DNA of 64,000 bases, from the NCBI GenBank assembly GCA_004359425.1, contig PTEU01000002.1, positions 152,623-216,622 on the forward strand. The letters run 5' to 3'. The position numbers and the translations under genes were made by a program. The first letter of the stretch is position 1. Every line of letters begins with the position of its first letter. Below the pieces are notes generated by a model. The model searched no databases and had not been told where the DNA came from. It saw only the letters and a list, made by a program, of their open reading frames with translations. Source of the stretch: Ideonella sp. MAG2 (GTDB lineage: Bacteria > Pseudomonadota > Gammaproteobacteria > Burkholderiales > Burkholderiaceae_C). Below, one piece after another: positions 33,381-41,261 of the stretch.

Positions 33381-33433
33381 GAGCGCCGTGAGGAGCCCCG
33401 CCACAAGTGGGGCCGAGTTCAAACACGGCGCTC
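33381..33433 (+). other. Long stem-loop between soxX and soxB
   Basis: GAGCGCCGTG (33381-33390) and CACGGCGCTC (33424-33433) are perfect ten-base arms. Inside them CCAC-AA-GTGG forms a second small hairpin. It lies in the 113-base gap and could set RNA processing or differential expression of soxB. Confidence 0.6.
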
Positions 33434-33461
33434 GCATCATTGCTGTTCCAGAAAGTCCGCC

Positions 33462-35198
33462 ATGAATATCAGTAAACGCGAATTTATGCAGGTTCTCAGT
33501 GCCGCCTCCGTGGCTGGCATGGGCTTGGGCCGATGGGCAGACGCTGACGCTGCAACGGCTCAAAAAGGCCTGTACGACCTGCCCCGCTTTGGCAATGTGT
33601 CCTTCTTGCACATGACGGACTGCCATGCGCAGCTCAAGCCCATTTACTTCCGCGAGCCCAGCGTCAACTTGGGGCTGGGCAGCATGCAGGGCAATCTGCC
33701 GCACTTGGTGGGTGAGCATTTGCTCAAGGTGATGGGCGCGCGTCCCGGCACCGACCTGGCCCATGCCTTCACCTACATGGACTTTGAGAAGGCAGCGCGC
33801 CGCTACGGCAAGGTGGGTGGCTTTGCCCACTTGGCCACACTGGTCAAGATGATGAAGGCCAGCCGCCCCGGCGCCTTGCTGCTGGACGGTGGCGATACCT
33901 GGCAAGGTTCGGCGACAGCATTGTGGAGCGATGCCCAAGACATGGTGGACGCCTGCAAGGCACTGACCGTGGACGTGATGACCGGCCACTGGGAGTTCAC
34001 CTATGGCATGGAGCGCGTCAAGGAAATTGTGGAGAAGGACTTCAAGGGCAAGTTGGACTTTGTGGCGCAGAACGTCAAGACCAATGACTTTGGGGACCAG
34101 GTTTTTGCACCTTATGTGATCCGCGAAATCAACGGCGTCTCCTGCGCCATCATCGGCCAGGCCTTTCCCTACACGCCGATTGCCAACCCGCGCTACATGG
34201 TGGCGGACTGGGGCTTTGGCATCCAAGACGAGAACATGCAGAAGATGGTCGACGAAGCGCGCGGCAAAGGCGCGAAGGTTGTCGTCGTGATCTCGCACAA
34301 CGGCATGGACGTGGACCTGAAGATGGCCAGCCGCGTGCGCGGTATTGACGCCATCTTTGGCGGCCACACCCATGATGGCGTGCCCATCGCCATTCCTGTC
34401 AGCAACCCAGGCGGCAAGACACTGGTCACCAATGCTGGCTCTAACGGCAAGTTCTTGGGTGTGATGGACTTTGAAGTCAAAGACGGCAAGGTGGTGGACT
34501 TCCGCTACAAGCTCTTGCCTGTGTTTGCCAACCAGCTCAAAGCCGACCCCGAGATGGAAGCGGTGATCACCAAGGTGCGAAAGCCTTATGAAGCCAAGCT
34601 GGCTGAGAAGCTGGCTGTGACGGATGGCCTGCTCTATCGCCGAGGCAATTTCAATGGCAGCTGGGATCAGCTCATCTGCGACGCACTGATGGACGTGCAA
34701 GGCGCTGACATCGCCTTCTCGCCCGGCTTCCGCTGGGGCACCACCCTGCTGCCGGGCGATGTGATCACCCGCGAGCTGATGATGGACCAGATCGCCATCA
34801 CCTACCCCTACGCCACACTGACCGAGATGACCGGCGCACAGATCAAAACCATTCTGGAGGACGTGGGCGACAACCTCTTCAACCCTGACCCTTACTACCA
34901 GCAGGGGGGCGACATGGTGCGGGTTGGCGGCCTGGCCTACACCTGCACGCCAGGCGAGAAAATGGGCAGCCGCATCTCCGACATGCGCCTCAAAGGCAAA
35001 GTGCTGGAAGCCGACAAGAAATACAAGGTGGCTGGCTGGGCCCCGGTGGCCGAAGAAGCCAAGACCATGCCAGGTGTGAAGCCGATCTGGGACGTGATGG
35101 AGACCTGGTTCAAGTCGCAAAACGGACGCGTCGCGCCTCGCACCATCAACACACCCACACTGATGGGCGTGCAGGGCAATCCGGGTATCGCGGCCTAA
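33462..35198 (+). CDS. soxB: SoxB, dimanganese thiosulfohydrolase
   Basis: Periplasmic hydrolase that releases sulfate from sulfur intermediates on SoxY. The 578-residue chain starts with an export signal (SKREFMQVLSAASVAGMG). It has the metallophosphatase-type motifs HMTDCHAQ, LDGGDTWQGS, GHWEFTYG, VISHNGMDVD and GGHTHDG in order, then the 5'-nucleotidase C-terminal domain (GVNPDL-like region replaced by FNPDPYYQQGG). Length is normal. Its last four bases overlap the convergent YeeE/TsuA-type transporter gene. Confidence 0.95.
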   Translation: MNISKREFMQVLSAASVAGMGLGRWADADAATAQKGLYDLPRFGNVSFLHMTDCHAQLKPIYFREPSVNLGLGSMQGNLPHLVGEHLLKVMGARPGTDLAHAFTYMDFEKAARRYGKVGGFAHLATLVKMMKASRPGALLLDGGDTWQGSATALWSDAQDMVDACKALTVDVMTGHWEFTYGMERVKEIVEKDFKGKLDFVAQNVKTNDFGDQVFAPYVIREINGVSCAIIGQAFPYTPIANPRYMVADWGFGIQDENMQKMVDEARGKGAKVVVVISHNGMDVDLKMASRVRGIDAIFGGHTHDGVPIAIPVSNPGGKTLVTNAGSNGKFLGVMDFEVKDGKVVDFRYKLLPVFANQLKADPEMEAVITKVRKPYEAKLAEKLAVTDGLLYRRGNFNGSWDQLICDALMDVQGADIAFSPGFRWGTTLLPGDVITRELMMDQIAITYPYATLTEMTGAQIKTILEDVGDNLFNPDPYYQQGGDMVRVGGLAYTCTPGEKMGSRISDMRLKGKVLEADKKYKVAGWAPVAEEAKTMPGVKPIWDVMETWFKSQNGRVAPRTINTPTLMGVQGNPGIAA

Positions 35199-36301
35199 GG
35201 GCTGACGTAACCCGGCTCCATAAAGGTCTTGCTGGTCGGTTTGGCCTCTTCTGCACGGCGGTCCACCAGATAGTCGGTGATGGCGGCGGCCGCCCATATG
35301 GCCGCCAAGGTGACCCAGGAGGTCAAGGTGAAGACGGCGGCCCCGGAGACACCAGCGCCCACCGCGCAGCCACCGGCCAGCATGCCGCCAAAGCCCATCA
35401 GCATGGCGCCAGCGATGTAGCGGCGCATGGCCTGGCCACCCTGAAAGCCTTCGAGCTTCAGTTCACGCCATAGCAAGGCAGAAAGAAAAGAGCCGAGGAA
35501 CACGCCGGGTACCAGGCCGAGGTCAAACTTGAGTGGCTGACCGGGCGGCGACAAAACCAGCATCAGCACATCGGCGGAAGGGCCGGTGAAGGAAAGGGCT
35601 TGGATGGGGATGATGGTGTCAAAGGCGAGGCGACTTTGCAAATAGGTCAGCAGCCAGGCCAAGGCCACCATCGCGCCCACCCCCACCGCGCCAAACCAAC
35701 CCCAAAATCGCACGCCTTGCCGGCCTGCCCACCATAAGGCCGCTGCCAGCCAGACCGCGCCAAAGAGTGCCCCGCCGACGTGGCCCATGCCCGTCATCGC
35801 AATCAGGTCCCGCGCCGCGCCGCCTTCCACGGTCCACCACCCTGCAATGGCTTGACGCAGCGGGGACAGCATGCCGGTCAGCGCCGCCTGAGCCGTGACC
35901 GCAAACACCAAGCCGGATAGCAAGGCACGCAAATTGCCCTGCGCCGCCAGCACCAGCAAACGGCTGGAGCAGCCGCGTGCCAGGATCATGCCCATGCCGA
36001 ACATGGCCCCACCGACCACGGCCCCCGAGAGACTGCCTCGCGCAGAGAGCTGACGAGCCTCGCGGACATCCAGCCAGCCACTCAGAATGAAGACCTGGGT
36101 GAGCAAGACGGCCGTTGCAAAGGCAAACAACCAGACGGTGAGCTTGCCCTCCCTGGTACCACGCGCAAACTCAATGGCCGCAGAGCGCAGGCAGAAGCGC
36201 GAGCGATGCGCAAAAAAGCCAAACAGCAGCCCGATCAGGCCGCCCGTGAGGGTGATGGTCCACATCTCCCCCCAACGGCTCATCAGTGATTCGAGTCCCA
36301 T
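35195..36301 (-). CDS. YeeE/YedE (TsuA-type) sulfur-compound transporter
   Basis: Integral membrane protein of 368 residues with about nine to ten helices. The three signature cysteine motifs are present: HRSRFCLRSA (about 35), LARGCSSRLLV (about 105) and AGGCAVGAGVSG (about 325). In TsuA such cysteines pass thiosulfate across the membrane, so a thiosulfate or sulfur-compound role beside sox genes is reasonable. It is convergent with soxB and shares a strand with the flavocytochrome genes upstream. Two possible operators lie before its start. Confidence 0.85.
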   Translation of the reverse strand: MGLESLMSRWGEMWTITLTGGLIGLLFGFFAHRSRFCLRSAAIEFARGTREGKLTVWLFAFATAVLLTQVFILSGWLDVREARQLSARGSLSGAVVGGAMFGMGMILARGCSSRLLVLAAQGNLRALLSGLVFAVTAQAALTGMLSPLRQAIAGWWTVEGGAARDLIAMTGMGHVGGALFGAVWLAAALWWAGRQGVRFWGWFGAVGVGAMVALAWLLTYLQSRLAFDTIIPIQALSFTGPSADVLMLVLSPPGQPLKFDLGLVPGVFLGSFLSALLWRELKLEGFQGGQAMRRYIAGAMLMGFGGMLAGGCAVGAGVSGAAVFTLTSWVTLAAIWAAAAITDYLVDRRAEEAKPTSKTFMEPGYVSP

Positions 36302-36320
36302 GGCTATGGTTCTTTCTTTC

Positions 36321-36338
36321 CATTCGTATGGACGAATG
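36321..36338. promoter_or_regulatory. Inverted repeat upstream of the YeeE-type gene
   Basis: CATTCGT-ATGG-ACGAATG is a perfect seven-base inverted repeat 20-37 bases before the start codon, the right place for a repressor to block transcription or initiation. The binding protein is unknown. Confidence 0.45.
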
Positions 36339-36363
36339 GTGTCACTGCGGCCCCGATCGGGTC

Positions 36364-36377
36364 TTGACCTACATCAG
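36364..36377. promoter_or_regulatory. FNR/CRP-like half-palindromic site
   Basis: TTGAC-CTAC-ATCAG matches eight of ten positions of the FNR consensus TTGAT-N4-ATCAA. It lies about 70 bases upstream of the YeeE-type gene. Oxygen-linked control of sulfur transport is possible but is inferred from this match alone. Confidence 0.4.
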
Positions 36378-36419
36378 GCCGGTAGCACGCGCCACCCTGC
36401 CTGATGCAGCGGGACGGAC

Positions 36420-37700
36420 TTACTTCAGGGTGTCCGCCCAGATGTTGGCCGCCCAGGCCTCGGCGTAACGGCCTTCCAGGTCGGAGCGCGCGTCGGACAC
36501 ACCGCCCGAGCCGCCAATGGTGAAGAAGCTCTTCTTGGGGGCTTGGTACTCATGCACGCTGGCCACATGGATCACATGGGTGGCATCCACATAGCTCATG
36601 CACACATTGGTGAGCATGGGGTGGGGGTTGACCTCCCAGCCCTTCAGCTCCGCCACGATGGCCGCCGCTGCGACCTTGCCGTGCGAGTTGGCCATGTGGC
36701 CAGACTTGGGCATGCCCTGGGCCACCTGAATGGCGTCCCCCAGCACGTGGATGTCTTTGGCCGCTGTCGACTCAAAGTTCAGGAAGTGGGTGTGGCACCA
36801 ACGGCCGTTGGCATTGGCCAGGCCCGTGTTCACGGCGATGGCACCGGCGCGCATCACGGGCAGCACGTTCAAGACATCGGCCTTGACATCGTCTTGCACC
36901 TCGAACTTGACGGTGCGGGTCTTGCCGTCGACGGCCATCGCCTTGTGCTGCGGGCGGTACTCCACCATATCGCCGTACAACTCCTTCCAGGCCTTTTTGA
37001 ACAAGGGGCCCTTGGAGGTCACGTCCTGGTTGCCGTCCAAGATCAGGACCTTGGACTTGGGTTTGTGCTTCTTGAAATAGGCGGCCACCACACAGGCCCG
37101 CTCGTATGGGCCGGGCGGGCAGCGATAAGGTGCTTCTGGGATGGTGATGGCGTAGACGCCACCATCGCGCATGTCTTGCAATTGCTTTTGCAAGGCCATG
37201 GTCTCGGGCCCGGCCTTCCAGGCATGCAGGATTTGCCCGGCATCATGCGCGGCCTTCAGGCCTTCGGTCTGGTCCCACATGAAGTCGATGCCGGGTGACA
37301 TCACCAGCTTGTCATAGCGCACCTCGCCGCCGCTGGCCAGCACCGCCACTTTCTTGACCGGGTCGATGCGCGTCACCATGTCATGCACGATGCGCACGCC
37401 ATGCTTGCTGCTGAGGCCATCGTAGGGCGTGGTGATGTCCTGCATGGTCTTCATACCGGCGATCACCAGGTTGGAGACGGGGCAGGAGACAAAGCTGCGG
37501 TTGGGCTCCACCATCATGACGTCGATGCTGTAGTCCGACAGCAGGCGGATGTACTTGGCCACCGTGGCACCGCCATAGCCGCCGCCCACCACCAAGACTT
37601 TGGCGCGGCTGTTGTCGGCCCCCGCCATCGACGCACAGCCCGACAGGCCCAAAGCACCGCCAGCGGCCAAACCGGCCAAGAGTGTTCTGCGTTGCATCAT
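36420..37700 (-). CDS. fccB: Flavocytochrome c sulfide dehydrogenase, flavoprotein subunit
   Basis: Periplasmic FAD protein (also called SoxF) that oxidises sulfide with a cytochrome partner. The 426-residue chain has a signal with RRTLLAGLAAGGALGLSGC, the FAD motif VLVVGGGYGGATVA (about 35-48), the active-site cysteines in FVSCPVSN and YRCPPGPYERAC, and the C-terminal FCSD flavin-binding domain. It follows the small cytochrome gene by nine bases, forming an fccAB pair. Confidence 0.92.
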   Translation of the reverse strand: MMQRRTLLAGLAAGGALGLSGCASMAGADNSRAKVLVVGGGYGGATVAKYIRLLSDYSIDVMMVEPNRSFVSCPVSNLVIAGMKTMQDITTPYDGLSSKHGVRIVHDMVTRIDPVKKVAVLASGGEVRYDKLVMSPGIDFMWDQTEGLKAAHDAGQILHAWKAGPETMALQKQLQDMRDGGVYAITIPEAPYRCPPGPYERACVVAAYFKKHKPKSKVLILDGNQDVTSKGPLFKKAWKELYGDMVEYRPQHKAMAVDGKTRTVKFEVQDDVKADVLNVLPVMRAGAIAVNTGLANANGRWCHTHFLNFESTAAKDIHVLGDAIQVAQGMPKSGHMANSHGKVAAAAIVAELKGWEVNPHPMLTNVCMSYVDATHVIHVASVHEYQAPKKSFFTIGGSGGVSDARSDLEGRYAEAWAANIWADTLK

Positions 37701-37709
37701 GGTCGGTCC

Positions 37710-38054
37710 TTACTTCTTGCTGCCAAAGTACTTGGCCAGGGTTTCCAATTGCTCCTGGGAGTAGCCCTTGGTGATCTGGTGCATGATGGTCGCTTGGCGC
37801 TGGCCATTACGAAACGCCATCAACTGGCTGAGGATGTAGTCTTCAGGCAGTCCAGCGAGACGAACCATGGCCTCGCCTGCAACGGCCGCGCCTTCAGTGC
37901 CATGGCACTGGGCACAAGTGGCGGCCAGGGCACGGGTGCGCAAGCTGTTGGCGTCAACCGCCAGTGCTTGGCCAGCAAGAACAGATAGGGCCAGGGCCAC
38001 TGCGGGAGCCCAAACCCGGTGGCTTGAGCGAGGGGACTGAGGGTTATGCATCAT
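37710..38054 (-). CDS. fccA: Flavocytochrome c cytochrome subunit (c-type, monoheme)
   Basis: A 114-residue secreted cytochrome c with signal (VWAPAVALALSVLAGQALA), heme site CAQCH (about residue 53) and the distal methionine likely in ITKGYSQEQLETLAKYF context or NGQRQATIMHQ. It is the usual SoxE/FccA partner of the flavoprotein encoded next and would pass electrons from sulfide to the respiratory chain. Two adjacent ATG codons (38054, 38051) are possible starts. Its upstream gap is shared with the divergent thioredoxin-like gene. Confidence 0.88.
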   Translation of the reverse strand: MMHNPQSPRSSHRVWAPAVALALSVLAGQALAVDANSLRTRALAATCAQCHGTEGAAVAGEAMVRLAGLPEDYILSQLMAFRNGQRQATIMHQITKGYSQEQLETLAKYFGSKK

Positions 38055-38187
38055 CCGGGTCTTTCGCGATAAGGCTATTTGGCAGCCGACTTGCATCGGC
38101 AAGCTCCAGTGTGGCTAAATATCATTGAATGCTGATGCAGTGTTATCCCTAGGTGTGCCACAGTCTTTCACTTCCTTTGCCAAAGCC

Positions 38188-38736
38188 ATGCCAACATTTT
38201 TTCGGGCCTCTTCAGAAACCCTACTCAGCCGCAGGGTGTGGGCGCAAGCCTGCGCAGCCTGGGCTTGTGGCACTGCCAGCCTTCAGCCGAGCTGGGCGGC
38301 AGCCAGTGCCCCGCCCTCTCACATGGTGTGGCCCCAGCGCTTGGAGCTGTTGGACATGCCGCCAATGGGCGCGCAGAGCTTCCAAACCATGCCCACGGTG
38401 CTGGTGTTCTTTAGCATAGCCTGCCCTTACTGCCGCCGTCACAATCAACGCCTCAACAAGCTCGCCCTGCAAAACAGCGGGCGGCTGCGCGTACTTGGCG
38501 CGGCATCTGACACCGATACAGGCGCGCTGCGCCACTACCGCGACAGCCAAGGCTTGGCCTTCCCGATCGCTGCCGGGGCTCATGCCCTGAGGGAACAAGT
38601 CACCCCGCGAAGGGTCATCCCCTTCACCGCCGTCATTGCTAGAGATGGCAAGTTCAATGAACGGATTCCCGGCGAGATGACCGAGGAAGACATCTTAGGC
38701 CTGGCCCGCTGGGCCTCAACAGGAGATCAGCAATGA
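38188..38736 (+). CDS. Thioredoxin-fold periplasmic protein, SoxW-like
   Basis: A 182-residue exported protein with the redox motif ACPYCRRHNQRLNKLA inside a thioredoxin fold (VLVFFSIACPYC, then cis-proline region RRVIPFTAVIARDG). The N-terminal part (LLSRRVWAQACAAWACG) is a signal, possibly twin-arginine. SoxW-type proteins keep SoxYZ cysteines reduced; that role fits the neighbourhood but is inferred. ATG 38188 is preferred to the TTG at 38125. It overlaps the next cytochrome gene by four bases. Confidence 0.75.
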   Translation: MPTFFRASSETLLSRRVWAQACAAWACGTASLQPSWAAASAPPSHMVWPQRLELLDMPPMGAQSFQTMPTVLVFFSIACPYCRRHNQRLNKLALQNSGRLRVLGAASDTDTGALRHYRDSQGLAFPIAAGAHALREQVTPRRVIPFTAVIARDGKFNERIPGEMTEEDILGLARWASTGDQQ

Positions 38737-39071
38737 AGTCTTGGCTCGTTGTCGCCGCCACCGCAATGGCAGGCTGGGGTTTGTTTTCAAACGCCCAAGC
38801 GCAAACCGTGCCGCTGTTTGAGGGGGCCGACCTGAAGCTCGGAGAGTCCCTGATCCGCAGCCACAACTGCGCAGGCTGTCATGGCCGCCACATGAATGGC
38901 CCGGCGGACGATATCTACAACCCCAAGGGCAAGATCAACAGCCCGAGCGCCCTGCGCGGCATGGTCGACATGTGCGCCAATCAACTCAATCTCCAACTCT
39001 TCCCTGAAGAAGTGACCGCCGTGGCCGCTGTACTGAACCGTGATTTCTACCGATTCACCGCTAAACCTTGA
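38733..39071 (+). CDS. Small periplasmic monoheme cytochrome c
   Basis: A 112-residue protein with a signal peptide (WLVVAATAMAGWGLFSNAQA), heme site CAGCH in SHNCAGCHGRHMNG and a C-terminal helical part (LRGMVDMCANQLNLQL) with a second cysteine. It is translationally coupled to the thioredoxin-like gene, so the pair may act together in thiol-disulfide electron transfer. I do not recognise a named family; a role in sulfur oxidation is inference from location. Confidence 0.75.
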   Translation: MKSWLVVAATAMAGWGLFSNAQAQTVPLFEGADLKLGESLIRSHNCAGCHGRHMNGPADDIYNPKGKINSPSALRGMVDMCANQLNLQLFPEEVTAVAAVLNRDFYRFTAKP

Positions 39072-39197
39072 GCCCATCCGCAGGCGCGACATTCTTCTTT
39101 ACCAAGCTCAGGCCAAAATGCGGCCATCGTCGGTCAACGGCTGCGGTACCCGTACTCGTTAGACTGACCTTGATCTGCTTTGATCCAAGGAATTGCC

Positions 39198-39405
39198 ATG
39201 AAGAAGATAGCCCTTAGCCTGATGGTGCTGGCCAGCTTGGCCGCTTGCTCCACCACCAGCCCCGATGTCATCAAGCGCGAAGACGCTCAGCGCATGTCCA
39301 CCGTGCAAGACGGCGTGGTCTTGTCGACCCGCCCCGTCAAGGTCGAAGGCTCGCAAAGCGGCATCGGCGGTGTGGCGGGTGGTGTGGTGGGCGGCGTGGC
39401 GGGAG
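39198..39405 (+). pseudogene. SlyB/Pcp-like glycine-zipper lipoprotein, 3'-truncated
   Basis: Outer-membrane lipoprotein start: MKKIALSLMVLASLAAC with lipobox LAAC, then QDGVVLSTRPVKVEGSQSGI and the beginning of a glycine zipper (GGVAGGVVGGVAG). The zipper is cut near 39405, where the sequence joins the reverse strand of a different gene. AAGG lies upstream of ATG 39198. The normal protein would be about 150 residues. Confidence 0.7.
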
Positions 39406-39503
39406 TCCAGCTTGAGCCACTCCAGGTCTTGCGGCGTGAAGTCGGCTGCCGCAGCGGCGGTGGCCGCCAGCGCCAGGCACAGCGCGGTGAGCCTCGGCTT
39501 CAC
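39405..39503 (-). pseudogene. 5' fragment of an exported protein gene after cytochrome c
   Basis: Starting at GTG 39503, which overlaps the cytochrome c stop (GTGA), the minus strand encodes a signal peptide (KPRLTALCLALAATAAAA) and ADFTPQDLEWLKLDS, then ends at the join near 39405. Only the first 33 residues remain, too few to name the protein. The overlap shows it was translated with the cytochrome. Confidence 0.55.
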
Positions 39504-39817
39504 TTGGCGCCGCCCGCTACCCAAGTTGCCAGGGCTTTTGCGTCAGCATCCGACAACTGCGCTTGGGCAGGCATGGGCACCGGGCCCCACTTGCCGCTGC
39601 CGCCCTTCTTGATGCTCTCGGTCAGTTTGGCCACGGCTTCTTTGTCACCGGCATACTTCTTGGCAACGTCTTGGTAGCCAGGGCCCACCAGCTTTTTGTC
39701 CACTGCATGGCAGGCCATGCATGCGTTCTTCTTGGCCAGGTCCAAATTGGCCCAGGCCGCAGGGGTGGCCACCAAGCTCATGGCCAGCACAGCCAGGGCA
39801 TGTTTTGTCTTCATCAT
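39500..39817 (-). CDS. Cytochrome c551/c552-type monoheme protein
   Basis: Periplasmic class I cytochrome c, 105 residues. Signal peptide KTKHALAVLAMSLVATPAAWA, heme site CMACH (about 35-39) and methionine ligand in WGPVPMPAQAQL. It likely carries electrons from Sox enzymes to the terminal oxidase. ATG 39817 has AGGAG eight bases upstream; a TTG two codons earlier is less likely. It precedes a truncated exported-protein gene with which it overlaps. Confidence 0.88.
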   Translation of the reverse strand: MMKTKHALAVLAMSLVATPAAWANLDLAKKNACMACHAVDKKLVGPGYQDVAKKYAGDKEAVAKLTESIKKGGSGKWGPVPMPAQAQLSDADAKALATWVAGGAK

Positions 39818-39869
39818 GTTCAAGTCTCCTAAGGATCAACAACCCTTGAGCATTCATTCACTCAAGGCA

Positions 39870-40460
39870 TCAGCGGGGAAAGTACATTTTGGATTTGTCG
39901 AGCTTGTAGCTCCAGGGCAGGCCTGCATTCTTCCAGCCATTCATGCTGCGGCGGCCGTCTTTAGACATATCGCCTTCAAAGCCGTCTACCACCGAGTACA
40001 CCTTGGTGAAGCCCTCGGTCGCCAAGCGATCAGCGCCCTTGCTGGACCGATCACCCGAGCGGCAGAGCAAGATGACGGTACTGTCCTTGCTCAAACCCTT
40101 GGCCTGCAAGCGTCGCATGACTTCCGGCACGAAATCTTGCAGCGGCTCCAGCTTGTACGTGCTGCGCTTGTCGTCCCAGTCGGTCATCAATTCCTGATGC
40201 TCAACAAAAGGCACCAGCGCATCCACACCTTCTGGCATGCCCACATACATCGCCTCGGCACGGGTACGCAGGTCCAGGAACAGGACTTTCGAATTCCCCC
40301 CAGCAGAGGCCATGGCAGCGGGCACTTCTTTGGCGTCCAGGTAGTGGCCTGCCTTGGTCCGCTTGGCCTCTGGCAGCGAGGCGGCGTCCACCGCCCAGGC
40401 ACTGGCCACGGTGCCGCAGACCATCCACACACTCACCACCAAGGAGCGAAGCTGTTTCAT
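39870..40460 (-). CDS. Periplasmic rhodanese-domain sulfurtransferase
   Basis: A 196-residue exported protein with signal LRSLVVSVWMVCGTVASAWA and one rhodanese domain. The active loop is LLCRSGDRSSKGA, giving catalytic cysteine in CRSGDRS; the upstream strand is KVLFLDLRTRAEAMYVGMP. It should move sulfane sulfur between thiosulfate-type donors and thiols. An AAGGAGG ribosome-binding site and an inverted repeat lie upstream. It ends 53 bases before the cytochrome c551-type gene on the same strand. Confidence 0.85.
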   Translation of the reverse strand: MKQLRSLVVSVWMVCGTVASAWAVDAASLPEAKRTKAGHYLDAKEVPAAMASAGGNSKVLFLDLRTRAEAMYVGMPEGVDALVPFVEHQELMTDWDDKRSTYKLEPLQDFVPEVMRRLQAKGLSKDSTVILLCRSGDRSSKGADRLATEGFTKVYSVVDGFEGDMSKDGRRSMNGWKNAGLPWSYKLDKSKMYFPR

Positions 40461-40472
40461 CGGAAGCCTCCT

Positions 40473-40494
40473 TATATCTCTCGATGATGATATA
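40473..40494. promoter_or_regulatory. Inverted repeat upstream of the rhodanese gene
   Basis: TATATC-N10-GATATA is a perfect inverted repeat in the promoter gap, 13-34 bases before the start. AT-rich dyads of this size are used by ArsR-type sulfur-responsive repressors such as BigR/SqrR; identity of the binder is inference. Confidence 0.4.
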
Positions 40495-40523
40495 TGGAAT
40501 TTAAAGTCTTGGGGAGCAGGATT

Positions 40524-41261
40524 TCACACAAGCCTGGTGGGGGCGTGGGGCCACACCCGGCCGTCGAGGCAACGCCCTGGAACCTGGTCCGCCCAGTGCA
40601 AGACGCCAGGCGAGGCCTTCAGATCTTCAGGCAGGTCAGCAAAGTACATACTGGGCCGCCACCACACCGCGAGCCCGGCCGCCCGGGCCGCCAACACGCC
40701 CGGTGTTGAGTCTTCAATGGCCAAGGCCTGATGCGGCTCTAAGCTCAACTTTTTCAGGGCCAGCACATAGACTTCAGGATCGGGCTTTTTGCGTTGGGTA
40801 TCCTCCCCGCACACCACCACCTCGAACCAAGACTGCCACTGAGCCCCTAGCATGCGTTCCAGCAGCGCCTGTACATTGCTGCGGCTGGTGGTGGTGGCAA
40901 TGCCCTGGCGAACGCCCGCCGAGCGCGCTTCTCGCATCAGGCCCAACACGCCCGGACGAGCTTGAATGTGACCGTCGTTGACCAAAGCTGCATAGCGCTG
41001 GTTCTTCAAGCGATGCAAGCGCAGCGCTAGCTCCTCACGCGCCACCGGGTCACGGGGGACATCGTCACGCTGAGCCATGTCGGCCAGAATGCGCTCCCTT
41101 CCGCCTGTGATGTGCAAGAGCTCACCGTAGCGCCGCTCGTCCCAACCCCAATTCAGGCCCGCTTGCGCAAAGGCCAGATTGAATGCCACCCGGTGCCCAT
41201 CACGTTCTGTCTCAGCGATGGTGCCATCGACATCCCACAACAAGCACTGCCACTCAGACAT
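40524..41261 (-). CDS. cbbY: HAD-family phosphatase, CbbY
   Basis: Haloacid-dehalogenase hydrolase of 245 residues, the last gene of the Calvin operon. Motif I is [11 protein letters not shown] (D9, D11), motif II is the TTTSRSN stretch, and motifs III/IV are [12 protein letters not shown] and AIEDSTPG. In phototrophs and chemoautotrophs CbbY removes xylulose-1,5-bisphosphate, an inhibitor of RuBisCO. It overlaps fba by eight bases, showing tight coupling. Confidence 0.88.
   Translation of the reverse strand: MSEWQCLLWDVDGTIAETERDGHRVAFNLAFAQAGLNWGWDERRYGELLHITGGRERILADMAQRDDVPRDPVAREELALRLHRLKNQRYAALVNDGHIQARPGVLGLMREARSAGVRQGIATTTSRSNVQALLERMLGAQWQSWFEVVVCGEDTQRKKPDPEVYVLALKKLSLEPHQALAIEDSTPGVLAARAAGLAVWWRPSMYFADLPEDLKASPGVLHWADQVPGRCLDGRVWPHAPTRLV

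Noticed and set aside
33342..35297. 651-codon minus-strand frame opposite soxB
   Set aside because: Low-complexity His/Val/Ala-rich translation without family features; soxB on the plus strand is complete.
39159..39524. 121-codon minus-strand frame through the cytochrome/lipoprotein boundary
   Set aside because: It is a chimera of a signal-peptide fragment and the antisense of a lipoprotein; only the first 33 codons are real.
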